The notes: generated by a model from the letters alone, not told the origin. Counted from the first letter of the stretch, positions 1 to 8,323 are shown. The stretch is DNA of 13,487 nucleotides from an uncultured Thalassospira sp. (GCA_946885765.1 CAMPHD010000045.1:1-13487); one strand, 5' to 3'. Numbers and translations are program-made.

Positions 1-230
1 AGTGCGGCTTCAACGCCTTCGACGACGCGCGCATGAAGTTCGACGTGCGGTTCTATCTGGTCGCCATCTTGTTCATCATTTTCGATCTCGAAGTTGCGTT
101 CCTGTTCCCGTGGGCTGTGACCCTTGGTGACATTGGCACCTTCGGTTTCTTTTCTATGGTGATCTTCCTGGCTGTGTTGACGGTCGGATTTGTCTATGAA
201 TGGAAGAAGGGAGCACTGGAATGGGAGTGA
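1..230 (+). CDS. nuoA: NADH-quinone oxidoreductase subunit A, 3' part (5' end outside window)
   Basis: This is the C-terminal part of the small membrane subunit NuoA of complex I (ND3 homologue). The frame is open from the left edge, with the first complete codon at base 3, and ends at TGA 228-230, giving 75 visible codons. The visible protein begins [19 protein letters not shown], the family's conserved cytoplasmic loop containing the Cys next to the quinone tunnel (ND3 loop). Two hydrophobic helices follow. The first contains the motif [11 protein letters not shown], whose Asp/Glu pair matches the conserved acidic residues of TM2 in other NuoA proteins. The protein ends in a short charged tail. 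NuoA sits beside NuoH, J and K and helps couple quinone chemistry to proton movement. The N-terminal TM1 lies outside the window. An internal ATG at 33 is not the real start, because the conserved loop begins before it. The 3' end overlaps nuoB by 10 bases. Confidence 0.97.
   Translation, partial: CGFNAFDDARMKFDVRFYLVAILFIIFDLEVAFLFPWAVTLGDIGTFGFFSMVIFLAVLTVGFVYEWKKGALEWE
206..213 (+). promoter_or_regulatory. Shine-Dalgarno site that decides the nuoB start
   Basis: A purine-rich GAAGGGAG stretch lies inside the end of nuoA, seven bases before the ATG at 221. The other in-frame ATG, at 200, has no comparable purine run at a suitable distance. This favours 221 as the nuoB start and implies that nuoB translation is coupled to nuoA. 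Confidence 0.6.
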
Positions 231-763
231 GCACCAATACAGGCGCACCCCTGGCACCCGGTCAGGATCAGGATACCCTGCTTAAAGGCGTGTTCGACGA
301 GATGAATGACAAGGGTTTTGTCCTTGCCAATCTCGACAAGCTGGCAAGCTGGGCCAGCACCGGTTCGCTGTGGCCGATGACGTTCGGTCTGGCCTGCTGT
401 GCTGTGGAAATGATGCATGCCGCCGCGTCGCGTTACGACCTTGACCGTTACGGTCTTGTGTTCCGTCCGAGCCCGCGTCAGTCCGACGTGATGATCGTTG
501 CAGGCACGCTTACCAACAAGATGGCACCCGCACTGCGCAAGGTTTACGACCAGATGGCCGAACCGCGCTGGGTGATTTCAATGGGATCGTGTGCGAATGG
601 TGGTGGGTATTATCACTATTCCTATTCGGTGGTGCGCGGTTGTGATCGCGTTGTTCCGGTGGACGTATATGTTCCCGGGTGCCCGCCGACAGCCGAAGCG
701 CTGATTTACGGCGTGATGCAGTTGCAAAAGAAAATCCGCCGTACCGGTGTCCTGACACGCTGA
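221..763 (+). CDS. nuoB: NADH-quinone oxidoreductase subunit B (cluster N2 subunit)
   Basis: NuoB (PSST/NDUFS7 homologue) is a peripheral Q-module subunit carrying [4Fe-4S] cluster N2, the last electron carrier before quinone. The protein has 180 residues. The N2 ligands are visible: the tandem cysteines C59-C60 in [11 protein letters not shown]124 in [16 protein letters not shown], and C154 in [13 protein letters not shown]. The segment [14 protein letters not shown] before the tandem cysteines is the family's conserved quinone-site entrance region. The first ~20 residues are variable and rich in Gly, Thr and Pro. I chose the ATG at 221 for its Shine-Dalgarno site; starting at ATG 200 would add seven residues and lengthen the overlap with nuoA. 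The gene overlaps nuoA by 10 bases and is followed by nuoC after 19 bases. Identity is certain; only the start is open. Confidence 0.97.
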   Translation: MGVSTNTGAPLAPGQDQDTLLKGVFDEMNDKGFVLANLDKLASWASTGSLWPMTFGLACCAVEMMHAAASRYDLDRYGLVFRPSPRQSDVMIVAGTLTNKMAPALRKVYDQMAEPRWVISMGSCANGGGYYHYSYSVVRGCDRVVPVDVYVPGCPPTAEALIYGVMQLQKKIRRTGVLTR

Positions 764-782
764 TCCTTAATAGGGGGCTTGC

Positions 783-1412
783 ATGAGCGAAGTGCTCAGC
801 GATAACAGCGCCGCGCTGAAAGATCTTAAAGATCTAGTGGTGTCCCAGTTTGCCGACAAGGTTCTGGAAACCCAGTACCGTTATGGCGAGCTGTCCATCG
901 TGGTCAAACGCGATGCTATTCTTAAAGTTCTGACATTCCTTCGCGATGATGCGGGCTGCCTGTTTAAGCAGCTTGTTGACATTTGCGGGGTCGATTATCC
1001 CGAACGCGCCGAGCGTTTCGACGTCGTGTATCACCTGCTGTCGCTCAAGCATAACCTGCGTGTGCGCGTCAAGGTCCGTACCGACGAAGATACCCCGGTG
1101 CCAAGTTGCGTTCCCGTTTACAGCGCCGCCAACTGGTTCGAGCGCGAAACATGGGATTTGTATGGCATCTTCTTTGATAATCACCCGGACCCGCGCCGTA
1201 TCCTGACGGATTACGGTTTTGAAGGTCATCCGCTTCGCAAGGATTTCCCGCTGACCGGTTATGTCGAGGTTCGCTATGACGACGAGCAAAAGCGCGTTGT
1301 CTACGAGCCGGTGAAACTGGTTCAGGATTTCCGTAACTTCGATTTCGAAAGCCCGTGGGAAGGCATCCAGAATGTTCTCCCCGGCGATGAAAAGGCGGAG
1401 GGCAAGGCCTGA
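783..1412 (+). CDS. nuoC: NADH-quinone oxidoreductase subunit C
   Basis: NuoC (30 kDa/NDUFS3 homologue) is a structural subunit of the Q module that packs against NuoD and NuoI and binds no cofactor. The 209-residue protein shows the 30-kDa signature at about residues 119-159: [11 protein letters not shown], then [13 protein letters not shown], then [13 protein letters not shown]. The tail [15 protein letters not shown] is typical of alphaproteobacterial and mitochondrial forms. The start is supported by an AGGGGG Shine-Dalgarno run around 773-778. The gene is separate from nuoD, unlike the fused NuoCD of Escherichia coli. Its TGA shares one base with the nuoD ATG (TGATG), a coupling arrangement. 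Near the N-terminus the DNA holds a 9-base tandem repeat encoding LKDLKDL. Confidence 0.98.
   Translation: MSEVLSDNSAALKDLKDLVVSQFADKVLETQYRYGELSIVVKRDAILKVLTFLRDDAGCLFKQLVDICGVDYPERAERFDVVYHLLSLKHNLRVRVKVRTDEDTPVPSCVPVYSAANWFERETWDLYGIFFDNHPDPRRILTDYGFEGHPLRKDFPLTGYVEVRYDDEQKRVVYEPVKLVQDFRNFDFESPWEGIQNVLPGDEKAEGKA
819..836 (+). repeat. Short 9-base tandem repeat inside nuoC
   Basis: Two adjacent copies, AAAGATCTT (819-827) and AAAGATCTA (828-836), differ only at the last base. They encode KDL-KDL near the NuoC N-terminus. Each copy contains the palindrome AGATCT, so the pair could also form a very weak hairpin. The repeat lies in the variable N-terminal region of NuoC and keeps the reading frame. 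It may be a small local duplication or chance. Confidence 0.55.
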
Positions 1413-2590
1413 TGTCGGAACAAAAAATCAAAAACATGACCATGAACTTCGGCCCGCAGCACCCTGCGGCGCACGGCGTTCTGCGTCTGGTTCTTGAAAT
1501 GGATGGCGAGGTTATCGAACGCGCCGATCCGCATATCGGCCTTCTGCACCGTGGTACGGAAAAGCTGATCGAATATAAGACCTATATTCAGGCGACCCCG
1601 TATTTCGACCGTCTCGACTATGTCGCGCCGATGAATCAGGAACATGCCTATTGCCTGGCCATCGAGAAGTTGATGGGGGTCGAGGTGCCGAAACGCGCCC
1701 AGTATATCCGCGTTCTTTATGCGGAAATGGGTCGTATCCTGAACCATCTTCTGAACCTGACGGCCTTTGCGCTTGACGTTGGTGCGATGACCCCGCTGCT
1801 GTGGGGCTTCGAGGAACGCGAAAAACTCATGGAATTCTATGAGCGCGCCTGCGGTGCCCGTCTTCATGCCAACTATTTCCGTCCGGGCGGCGTTGCTGCC
1901 GATCTTCCGGCCGGGTTGCTGGCCGACATTGATGCGTGGTGCGATCAGTTCCCGAAATTCGTCAAGGATTTCGACCGTATTCTGACCGGCAACCGTATCT
2001 TTAAACAGCGTACGGTTGATATCGGGATCGTTTCGCCCGAAGAGGCGCTGGACTGGGCCTTTACCGGGCCGAACATCCGCGCATCGGGCATGGCGTGGGA
2101 TCTGCGTAAATCGCAGCCCTATGACTCGTACGAAGATTTCGATTTCGACATTCCGATCGGCAAGAACGGCGACTGCTATGATCGCTTCCTGGTGCGTTTC
2201 GAAGAAATGAACCAGTCGCTTCGCATCATGAAGCAGGCCATTAAAGAAATGCCGGATGGGGCTGTTATCGTTGAAAATAACAAGGTGGCGCCGCCGTCGC
2301 GTTCAGAAATGAAACGCTCGATGGAAGCCCTGATCCATCACTTCAAACTCTTTACCGAAGGTTTCCACGTTCCGGCTGGCGAATGCTATGCCGCCGTCGA
2401 GGCACCGAAGGGAGAGTTTGGCGTGTATCTCGTTTCGGATGGCTCGAACCGTCCGTATCGCTGCAAAATTCGCGCACCCGGATTCCCGCACCTTCAGGGC
2501 ATCGACTTCATGTCCAAGGGTCACATGCTGGCCGACGTCGTTGCCAATATCGGGTCGCTTGATATCGTGTTCGGTGAGATTGACCGATGA
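1412..2590 (+). CDS. nuoD: NADH-quinone oxidoreductase subunit D (quinone-binding 49-kDa subunit)
   Basis: NuoD (49 kDa/NDUFS2, related to [NiFe]-hydrogenase large subunits) forms most of the quinone-reduction cavity together with NuoB. The 392-residue protein is full length. It carries the N-terminal [15 protein letters not shown] loop (H17, H21), whose histidine region contacts the quinone headgroup in characterised enzymes. The signature around [15 protein letters not shown] covers residues 40-54. Y70 in DRLDY is the likely equivalent of the quinone-binding tyrosine. The C-terminus DIVFGEIDR is strongly conserved. The cysteine ligands that bind Ni-Fe in hydrogenases are absent, as expected for complex I. 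The ATG overlaps the nuoC stop by one base and is preceded by GGAGGG at 1397-1402. The 3' end overlaps nuoE by four bases (ATGA). Confidence 0.98.
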   Translation: MSEQKIKNMTMNFGPQHPAAHGVLRLVLEMDGEVIERADPHIGLLHRGTEKLIEYKTYIQATPYFDRLDYVAPMNQEHAYCLAIEKLMGVEVPKRAQYIRVLYAEMGRILNHLLNLTAFALDVGAMTPLLWGFEEREKLMEFYERACGARLHANYFRPGGVAADLPAGLLADIDAWCDQFPKFVKDFDRILTGNRIFKQRTVDIGIVSPEEALDWAFTGPNIRASGMAWDLRKSQPYDSYEDFDFDIPIGKNGDCYDRFLVRFEEMNQSLRIMKQAIKEMPDGAVIVENNKVAPPSRSEMKRSMEALIHHFKLFTEGFHVPAGECYAAVEAPKGEFGVYLVSDGSNRPYRCKIRAPGFPHLQGIDFMSKGHMLADVVANIGSLDIVFGEIDR

Positions 2591-3249
2591 GCCATTTGAG
2601 AAGACCAGCTCCGAGAGAGCTTCAGCCTGTCAGCTTTGCGTTTTCCCCGGAAAACATGGAGCGGGCAAACAAGATTATCGCCAAGTACCCGGAAGGCCGC
2701 CAGCAAAGTGCGGTCATGCCGCTGCTTGATCTGGCACAGCGTCAGACCGATGGTAACTGGGTTCCGACTGTCGCAATGGATTACATTGCCGACATGCTCG
2801 ATATGCCGGCCATTCGCGTCTATGAGGTCGCGACCTTCTATACGATGTATAACCTTGCCCCGGTGGGCAAAAACTTCATCCAGGTCTGCACCACCACGCC
2901 GTGCTGGCTTCGCGGTTCGGCCGATGTTGTCGATACCTGCAAAAAGGAACTGGGCATCGGAATCGGTGAAACCACCGAAGACGGCCAGTTCACTTTGATC
3001 GAGGTTGAATGCCTTGGTGCGTGCGTTAACGCACCGATGATGCAGATTAACGACGATTATTACGAAGACCTGACTGCCGACACCACCAAGTCGATCCTTG
3101 ATACCCTGAAAAAGGGTGAAAAGCCGAAAGCCGGTCCGCAGATCGGTCGTCGCGGCTGCGAGCCGATTGATGGTCCCAAGGTTCTGAAGGCATTCTGTGG
3201 CTGCGGCGCTGCCGATCAGTCTGCTGATGCAAGCGAAGGGGAGGCCTGA
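2587..3249 (+). CDS. nuoE: NADH-quinone oxidoreductase subunit E (cluster N1a subunit)
   Basis: NuoE (24 kDa/NDUFV2 homologue) has a thioredoxin-like fold and carries the [2Fe-2S] cluster N1a next to FMN in the N module. The 220-residue protein has the four ligands in the family pattern: C101 and C106 in [11 protein letters not shown], and C142 and C146 in [11 protein letters not shown]. The helical N-terminal half includes [13 protein letters not shown], which is typical of the family. The protein is longer than the roughly 166-residue Escherichia coli NuoE because of a tail from about residue 180. The tail contains [11 protein letters not shown], common in alphaproteobacterial and mitochondrial forms, and then a further C204-x-C206 pair in AFCGCGA. 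The start ATG lies in a four-base ATGA overlap with nuoD, with a fair GGTGAG site eight bases upstream. The stop is one base before nuoF. Confidence 0.97.
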   Translation: MSHLRRPAPRELQPVSFAFSPENMERANKIIAKYPEGRQQSAVMPLLDLAQRQTDGNWVPTVAMDYIADMLDMPAIRVYEVATFYTMYNLAPVGKNFIQVCTTTPCWLRGSADVVDTCKKELGIGIGETTEDGQFTLIEVECLGACVNAPMMQINDDYYEDLTADTTKSILDTLKKGEKPKAGPQIGRRGCEPIDGPKVLKAFCGCGAADQSADASEGEA

Positions 3250-3250
3250 G

Positions 3251-4531
3251 ATGTTGCAGGATAAGGATCGCGTCTTTACCAACCTGTACGGTTTTCAGGA
3301 CTTCGGTCTTAAAGCGGCACAGGCGCGTGGCAACTGGGACGGCACCAAGGCCCTGATCGACAAAGGCCGCGACTGGATCATCAACGAGATGAAGGCATCC
3401 GGTCTGCGTGGTCGCGGGGGCGCGGGCTTCCCGACCGGCCTGAAATGGTCGTTCATGCCCAAGGAATCCGATGGTCGTCCGAGCTATCTTGTCGTCAATG
3501 CCGACGAGGGCGAGCCGGGCACCTGCAAGGACCGCGAGATCATGCGCAATGATCCGCATACCCTGATTGAAGGCTGCCTTCTGGCGAGTTTCGCGATGAA
3601 TGCTCATGCCGGATATATCTATATCCGCGGCGAGTTCTATCACGAGGCATCGAACCTTCAGCGTGCGATTGACGAAGCCTATGAAGCCGGGTTGCTGGGT
3701 AAAAATGCCTGCGGTTCGGGCTGGGATTACGACCTTTATCTGCATCTTGGTGCAGGGGCGTATATCTGTGGCGAGGAAACCGCGCTGATTGAAAGCCTTG
3801 AGGGCAAGAAAGGCCAGCCGCGTCTGAAGCCGCCATTCCCGGCCAATGCCGGTCTGTATGGCTGCCCGACGACGGTGAACAATGTCGAATCGATTGCTGT
3901 GGTGCCGGAAATCCTGCGCCGTGGTGGTTCGTGGTTCACAAGCTTTGGCCGTGAAAACAACCATGGCACCAAGCTGTTTGCGATTTCCGGTCACGTCGAA
4001 AAGCCCTGCACGGTCGAAGAAGCCATGAGCATTCCGCTGCGTGAGCTGATCGAAAAGCATTGCGGCGGTGTTCGTGGTGGCTGGGACAATCTTCTGGCGG
4101 TTATTCCGGGTGGTTCGTCCGTTCCGCTGATGACCAAAGACATTTGCGACGATGTGCTGATGGATTTCGATGCCCTGCGTGAAGTGGGATCGGGTCTTGG
4201 TACGGCGGCAGTGATCGTGATGGATAAGTCCACCGACATCGTTTACGCCATCGCGCGTCTGTCGGAATTCTACCAGCATGAAAGCTGTGGCCAGTGCACG
4301 CCGTGCCGTGAAGGCACGGGCTGGATGGCGCGTATTATGGCGCGCATGGTCCGCGGCGAGGCGACACTTGATGAAATTGACCTGCTGTGGGATGTGACCA
4401 AACAGGTCGAAGGCCACACTATTTGTGCGCTCGGTGATGCAGCCGCATGGCCGATCCAGGGTCTGATCCGTCACTTCCGTCCCGAAATGGAACGGCGGAT
4501 CAAGGAATATCGCGCACGGATCGCGGCCTGA
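3251..4531 (+). CDS. nuoF: NADH-quinone oxidoreductase subunit F (NADH/FMN-binding)
   Basis: NuoF (51 kDa/NDUFV1 homologue) oxidises NADH, holds FMN and passes electrons to [4Fe-4S] cluster N3. The protein has 426 residues. The glycine-rich loop [13 protein letters not shown] (residues 54-66) and [13 protein letters not shown] (83-95) form the NADH/FMN site. [19 protein letters not shown] (167-185) is another conserved FMN-region motif. Cluster N3 ligands are C346, C349 and C352 in [12 protein letters not shown], plus C392 in [13 protein letters not shown]. The start is ATG 3251, preceded by AGGGGAGG around 3237-3243. An in-frame ATG at 3197 would lie deep inside nuoE and add unrelated residues, so I rejected it. 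The gene starts one base after the nuoE stop and is followed by nuoG after 27 bases. Confidence 0.98.
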   Translation: MLQDKDRVFTNLYGFQDFGLKAAQARGNWDGTKALIDKGRDWIINEMKASGLRGRGGAGFPTGLKWSFMPKESDGRPSYLVVNADEGEPGTCKDREIMRNDPHTLIEGCLLASFAMNAHAGYIYIRGEFYHEASNLQRAIDEAYEAGLLGKNACGSGWDYDLYLHLGAGAYICGEETALIESLEGKKGQPRLKPPFPANAGLYGCPTTVNNVESIAVVPEILRRGGSWFTSFGRENNHGTKLFAISGHVEKPCTVEEAMSIPLRELIEKHCGGVRGGWDNLLAVIPGGSSVPLMTKDICDDVLMDFDALREVGSGLGTAAVIVMDKSTDIVYAIARLSEFYQHESCGQCTPCREGTGWMARIMARMVRGEATLDEIDLLWDVTKQVEGHTICALGDAAAWPIQGLIRHFRPEMERRIKEYRARIAA

Positions 4532-4558
4532 GAGGGGCCTGTTGAGAGGGATTGAGAC

Positions 4559-6619
4559 ATGCCGAAACTGACAGTTGACGGTATTGAAGTTGAAGTAGAA
4601 GCCGGGGCGACAGTCCTTCAGGCCTGTGAAGAGGCCGGGAAGGAAATTCCGCGTTTCTGCTATCACGAACGCCTGTCAATCGCCGGCAATTGCCGTATGT
4701 GTCTGGTCGAGATGGAACGCGCACCGAAGCCGGTCGCATCCTGCGCCATGCCTGCGGCAGATGGAATGGTGATCAAGACGGATTCCGATCTGGTCAAGAA
4801 AGCACGCAATGGCGTGATGGAATTCCTGCTGATCAACCATCCGCTGGATTGCCCGATCTGTGACCAAGGCGGTGAATGTGACCTTCAGGACCAGGCGATG
4901 GCCTATGGTTTTGACGCGTCGCGTTATGCCGAGAAAAAGCGTGCGGTGAAGGACAAGGAACTGGGCCCGATCGTCAAAACGATCATGACCCGTTGCATTC
5001 ACTGCACCCGTTGCGTTCGTTTTTCCGAGGAAGTTGCTGGTGTCGGCACCATGGGTGCCGTTTACCGTGGCGAGGATACCGAGGTCGGACCGTATATCGA
5101 AGCATCAATCAATTCCGAACTTTCGGGGAACCTGATCGATCTTTGCCCGGTTGGCGCGCTGACATCCAAGCCGTATGCGTTTACCGCACGCCCGTGGGAA
5201 TTGAAAAAGACCGACAGCGTCGATGTGATGGATGCTGTTGGTTCAAACATCCGTATCGATTCCCGTGGTTCCGAAGTCATGCGCGTTCTGCCGCGCACCA
5301 ATGACGACGTGAACGAGGAATGGATTTCGGACAAAACCCGTTATGCGATTGACGGCCTGAAACGCCAGCGTCTGGATCGTCCGTATGTGCGTGTCGATGG
5401 CAAGCTGAAAGCCGCCACCTGGGACGAGGCATTTGCCGCGATCAAGGCAAAGGTTTCCGGGCTTGACGGCAAGAAGATTGCAGCGATTGCCGGTGATACG
5501 GTCGATTGTGAATCGATGACCGCGCTAAAGGATCTGATGGGGATTCTTGGTTCGCCGAACCTTGATTGCCGTCAGGACGGTTCGAAAATCGGCGGTGCGC
5601 GTGCGTCCTATATCTTCAACACCACGATTGCCGGGATTGATGACGCCGATGCCTGCCTGATCGTTGGTGCCAATATCCGTGCCGAAGCCCCGATCATCAA
5701 TTCCCGCCTGCGCAAGCGCTGGCGTGCGACGACCGGCGACTTCAAGGTTGGCATTATCGGTGAAAGCTGGGACCCGACCTATAAGCATGACTATCTTGGG
5801 GCCGGTGCCGAAACGCTTTCTGCCGTCCTTGATGGCAAAAACGATTTCGCCAAGGTTCTTAAAGCCGCCGAAAAACCGATGATCATCGTTGGCATGGGCG
5901 CGCTTGACCGTGAGGACAGCGATGCCGTTCTGGCGACCGTTCGTGCGATTGCCGACAAATACGGCATGGTTTCGGGGGAATGGAACGGCTTTAACGTTCT
6001 GCACACTGCCGCGTCGCGTGTTGGTGGCCTTGATCTGGGCTTTGTCCCGGGCGAAGGCGGGCTTGGGACCAATGACATCCTTGATGCCGCGGCAAAAGGT
6101 GATGTCGAGGTTGTTTACCTGCTTGGCGCCGATGAGATCGACATGTCGAAACTTGAGAAGGCCTTTGTGGTCTATCAGGGGGCGATGGGCGATGCCGGTG
6201 CGCAGGCAGCCGACGTGATCCTGCCCGGTTCGGCCTATACCGAAAAGAACGGTACTTACGTCAATACCGAAGGCCGCGCACAGCAGGGCTGGCGCGCTGT
6301 TTTCCCGGTTGGCGAAGCCAAGGAAGACTGGGCTATCGTTCGTGCGCTTTCAGGCGCACTTGGCCAGGCTTTGCCGTATGACAGCATTGATGCCGTGCGT
6401 TCGCGCATGGTTGAACTCAGCCCGACTTTCACCTCGCTGAATGCTGTTACCAAGGCAGAGTGGGCCGATTTCGGCAAGAAAGGCGATATGAAGCCAGACA
6501 GCTTTACCTCGCCGGTTCGCAATTTCTATATGACCGACCCGATCAGCCGTGCATCGGTGACGATGGCCAAATGTACCGAGGCCTTTGTCAAGGATGCGGC
6601 TGCCGAGAAGGTTGCCTGA
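4559..6619 (+). CDS. nuoG: NADH-quinone oxidoreductase subunit G (multi-cluster 75-kDa subunit)
   Basis: NuoG (75 kDa/NDUFS1 homologue) carries electrons through the N module. The 686-residue protein starts with a ferredoxin-like domain with [2Fe-2S] N1b ligands C34, C45, C48 and C62. Cluster N5 follows, with its unusual His ligand H94 plus C98, C101 and C107 (NHPLDCPICDQGGEC). Cluster N4 ligands are C146, C149 and C152 (RCIHCTRC) and C196 (DLCPVGAL). From about residue 215 to the end is a molybdopterin-oxidoreductase-like domain, which binds no molybdenum cofactor in complex I. The segment after residue 215 lacks the cysteine group that makes cluster N7 in Escherichia coli and Thermus, matching the alphaproteobacterial/mitochondrial type. 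The ATG is preceded by AGAGGG (4545-4550) at good spacing. An 87-base spacer separates it from nuoH, the largest gap in the window. Confidence 0.98.
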   Translation: MPKLTVDGIEVEVEAGATVLQACEEAGKEIPRFCYHERLSIAGNCRMCLVEMERAPKPVASCAMPAADGMVIKTDSDLVKKARNGVMEFLLINHPLDCPICDQGGECDLQDQAMAYGFDASRYAEKKRAVKDKELGPIVKTIMTRCIHCTRCVRFSEEVAGVGTMGAVYRGEDTEVGPYIEASINSELSGNLIDLCPVGALTSKPYAFTARPWELKKTDSVDVMDAVGSNIRIDSRGSEVMRVLPRTNDDVNEEWISDKTRYAIDGLKRQRLDRPYVRVDGKLKAATWDEAFAAIKAKVSGLDGKKIAAIAGDTVDCESMTALKDLMGILGSPNLDCRQDGSKIGGARASYIFNTTIAGIDDADACLIVGANIRAEAPIINSRLRKRWRATTGDFKVGIIGESWDPTYKHDYLGAGAETLSAVLDGKNDFAKVLKAAEKPMIIVGMGALDREDSDAVLATVRAIADKYGMVSGEWNGFNVLHTAASRVGGLDLGFVPGEGGLGTNDILDAAAKGDVEVVYLLGADEIDMSKLEKAFVVYQGAMGDAGAQAADVILPGSAYTEKNGTYVNTEGRAQQGWRAVFPVGEAKEDWAIVRALSGALGQALPYDSIDAVRSRMVELSPTFTSLNAVTKAEWADFGKKGDMKPDSFTSPVRNFYMTDPISRASVTMAKCTEAFVKDAAAEKVA

Positions 6620-6626
6620 GTTTGGG

Positions 6627-6649
6627 GGGCGGCGATGATATCGTCGCCC
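6627..6649 (+). other. Hairpin 1 in the nuoG-nuoH spacer
   Basis: The arms GGGCGGCGAT (6627-6636) and ATCGTCGCCC (6640-6649) pair over ten positions, with one G-U wobble, around a three-base loop. No run of T follows, so it does not look like an intrinsic terminator. It begins eight bases after the nuoG stop codon. Candidate roles are 3'-end protection of an upstream mRNA segment, or setting the expression ratio across the spacer. The pairing is seen directly; the function is inferred. Confidence 0.6.
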
Positions 6650-6650
6650 G

Positions 6651-6680
6651 TCCCGCAAGGGGGTGTCCCAATTCAGGGAC
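6651..6680 (+). other. Hairpins 2 and 3 in the nuoG-nuoH spacer
   Basis: Directly after hairpin 1 come two more small inverted repeats. At 6652-6661, CCC and GGG close a GCAA loop of the stable GNRA tetraloop type. At 6665-6680, GTCCC and GGGAC close a six-base loop. Both stems are short. The CCC arm of the second could instead pair with other G runs nearby, so the exact fold is uncertain. Together with hairpin 1 they structure most of the spacer. The remaining bases to the nuoH ATG (6681-6706) are A-rich and contain no strong Shine-Dalgarno sequence. Confidence 0.4.
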
Positions 6681-6706
6681 GAAACGCAAAAGATACGGTT
6701 TGACCG

Positions 6707-7720
6707 ATGGAACTTCTTTGGGACGGATATATTGAACCGCTAGTCTGGATCGTCGCCAAGATTTTGGCGATTGTTGTCCCGCTGCTGGTTGCTGTCGCCT
6801 ATCTGACCTATGCCGAGCGCAAGGTCATCGGTGCGATGCAGTTGCGCAAAGGCCCGAACGTTGTGGGGCCGTTTGGTCTTCTGCAGCCTCTTGCCGATGG
6901 TCTGAAACTGTTTCTGAAAGAAACGATTGTTCCGACCAGTGCCAACAAGGGCGTGTTCATCATCGCCCCGATGCTGACTTTCATTCTGGCGATCATTGCC
7001 TGGGCGGTTATCCCGTTCGACGAAGGCATGGTTCTAGCCGATCTGAATGTCGGCATTCTGTACCTGTTCGCGATTTCATCGCTGGGTGTTTACGGCATCG
7101 TGATGGCCGGTTGGGCCTCGAACTCCAAATACGCCTTCCTTGGTGCGCTGCGTTCCGGTGCCCAGATGGTTTCGTATGAGATTTCGATTGGCCTGATCAT
7201 CATTTCCGTTCTTCTGACCACCGGGTCGCTGAACCTTAGCGATATCGTTCGCGGTCAGGTTGGCGGTTTCTGGGAATGGAACTTCATCTATCACCTGCCG
7301 ATGTTTGTGGTCTTCATCGTGTCGATCCTGGCCGAAACGAACCGCGCACCGTTTGATCTTCCGGAAGCGGAAGCCGAACTGGTGTCGGGTTATAACGTCG
7401 ATTATTCGGCAATGACCTTTGCGCTGTTCTTCCTGGGTGAATACGCGAACATGATCCTGATGAGCGGTCTTTGCGCCGTTCTGTTCCTGGGGGGCTGGAC
7501 CGCACCGTTGCCGGTTCTTGATTTCATCCCCGGCGCGATCTGGTTCATTCTGAAGATCTGCTTCGTTCTGTTCATTTTCCTCTGGGTGCGTGCGACATTC
7601 CCGCGTTACCGCTATGACCAGCTTATGCGTCTGGGTTGGAAAGTCTTCCTGCCGCTGTCATTTGCCTGGGTCATGCTGGTCGCCACGTTCCTGGTTGCTT
7701 TTGACAAGGTCCCGGCCTGA
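6707..7720 (+). CDS. nuoH: NADH-quinone oxidoreductase subunit H
   Basis: NuoH (ND1 homologue) is the multi-helix membrane subunit that closes the quinone cavity and links it to the membrane arm. The 337-residue protein has about eight hydrophobic helices. Conserved motifs are [20 protein letters not shown] (residues 31-50), [22 protein letters not shown] (51-72) on the quinone-chamber side, and the acidic loop [20 protein letters not shown] (209-228) followed by [22 protein letters not shown]158 in SYEIS is one of the family's buried membrane acids. The ATG at 6707 gives a normal family N-terminus but has only a weak ribosome-binding sequence, which contrasts with most genes in this operon. 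nuoI follows after 31 bases. Confidence 0.97.
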   Translation: MELLWDGYIEPLVWIVAKILAIVVPLLVAVAYLTYAERKVIGAMQLRKGPNVVGPFGLLQPLADGLKLFLKETIVPTSANKGVFIIAPMLTFILAIIAWAVIPFDEGMVLADLNVGILYLFAISSLGVYGIVMAGWASNSKYAFLGALRSGAQMVSYEISIGLIIISVLLTTGSLNLSDIVRGQVGGFWEWNFIYHLPMFVVFIVSILAETNRAPFDLPEAEAELVSGYNVDYSAMTFALFFLGEYANMILMSGLCAVLFLGGWTAPLPVLDFIPGAIWFILKICFVLFIFLWVRATFPRYRYDQLMRLGWKVFLPLSFAWVMLVATFLVAFDKVPA

Positions 7721-7751
7721 TCGCCGCGCATCGGAAAGAGAGAGGTAAACG

Positions 7752-8240
7752 ATGTCATTTATTGATCGGACGGCCCGGAGCTTCCTGCTTGTGGAACTCG
7801 TTTCCGGTATGGCGCTCACCCTGAAATACATGTTCAAGCCGAAGGTGACGCTGAACTATCCGTATGAAAAGGGTCCGCTTAGCCCGCGTTTCCGTGGCGA
7901 ACACGCGCTGCGCCGCTATCCCAACGGGGAAGAGCGTTGCATCGCGTGCAAACTCTGCGAAGCGATCTGTCCCGCGCAGGCCATCACCATCGAGGTCGAG
8001 CCGCGCACCGATGGTTCGCGTCGTACGACGCGCTACGATATTGATATGACGAAATGCATCTATTGCGGTTTCTGCGAGGAAGCCTGCCCGGTGGATGCCA
8101 TCGTCGAAGGTCCGAACTTCGAGTTCGCAACCGAGAACCGCGAGGAGCTTCTCTATGACAAGGACAAGCTTCTTGAAAATGGCGAGCGTTGGGAAGCCGA
8201 GCTTGCTGCACGATTGGAGGCAGACGCACCTTATCGGTAA
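7752..8240 (+). CDS. nuoI: NADH-quinone oxidoreductase subunit I (clusters N6a and N6b)
   Basis: NuoI (TYKY/NDUFS8 homologue) is the ferredoxin-like subunit that relays electrons from NuoG to NuoB through two [4Fe-4S] clusters. The 162-residue protein contains two CxxCxxCxxxCP motifs: C63, C66, C69 and C73 ([12 protein letters not shown]), and C102, C105, C108 and C112 ([12 protein letters not shown]). The N-terminal ~35 residues form an amphipathic, membrane-associated segment ([15 protein letters not shown]). [17 protein letters not shown] and [12 protein letters not shown] are typical of the family. The length matches the usual ~162 residues of alphaproteobacterial NuoI. AGAGAGG (7739-7745) six bases before the ATG supports the start. 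An 83-base spacer follows before nuoJ. Confidence 0.98.
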   Translation: MSFIDRTARSFLLVELVSGMALTLKYMFKPKVTLNYPYEKGPLSPRFRGEHALRRYPNGEERCIACKLCEAICPAQAITIEVEPRTDGSRRTTRYDIDMTKCIYCGFCEEACPVDAIVEGPNFEFATENREELLYDKDKLLENGERWEAELAARLEADAPYR

Positions 8241-8259
8241 GTGTCGCGTCTGATCGTAT

Positions 8260-8323
8260 AAAGAGAGAGTTCATGGGCCGCTGTCTGCCATTGGGGCGGG
8301 GCGGCTCGCCAAGGGGGTACCTT
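8260..8323 (+). promoter_or_regulatory. nuoJ leader with competing start site and possible hairpin
   Basis: The nuoI-nuoJ spacer holds an in-frame ATG at 8273, 51 bases before the preferred nuoJ start. It is preceded by AAAGAGAGAG (8260-8269), the same ten bases that precede nuoI at 7735-7744. Bases 8274-8281 can pair with 8301-8308 (core GCCGC/GCGGC plus wobbles). This hairpin ends just before the AAGGGGG ribosome-binding site at 8311-8317, which serves the ATG at 8324. The layout could tune NuoJ translation, but this is inference from sequence alone. Confidence 0.35.

Noticed and set aside
3197..3250. Upstream ATG that would extend nuoF by 18 codons.
   Set aside because: It would overlap the end of nuoE by more than 50 bases and add residues unlike the family. 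The ATG at 3251 has a strong Shine-Dalgarno sequence and gives the normal N-terminus.
3047..4666. A 539-codon minus-strand reading frame spanning the ends of nuoE and nuoG and all of nuoF.
   Set aside because: It is in mirror register with nuoF and crosses three real gene boundaries. No domain or ribosome-binding support was seen.
6627..6680. Intrinsic transcription terminator after nuoG.
   Set aside because: The stems are present but no T-rich tract follows any of them, and the operon continues on the same strand with essential subunits.
8189..8272. Upstream ATG at 8189 that would extend nuoJ into the end of nuoI.
   Set aside because: The added residues are not hydrophobic or conserved, and the frame overlaps the well-defined nuoI C-terminus.
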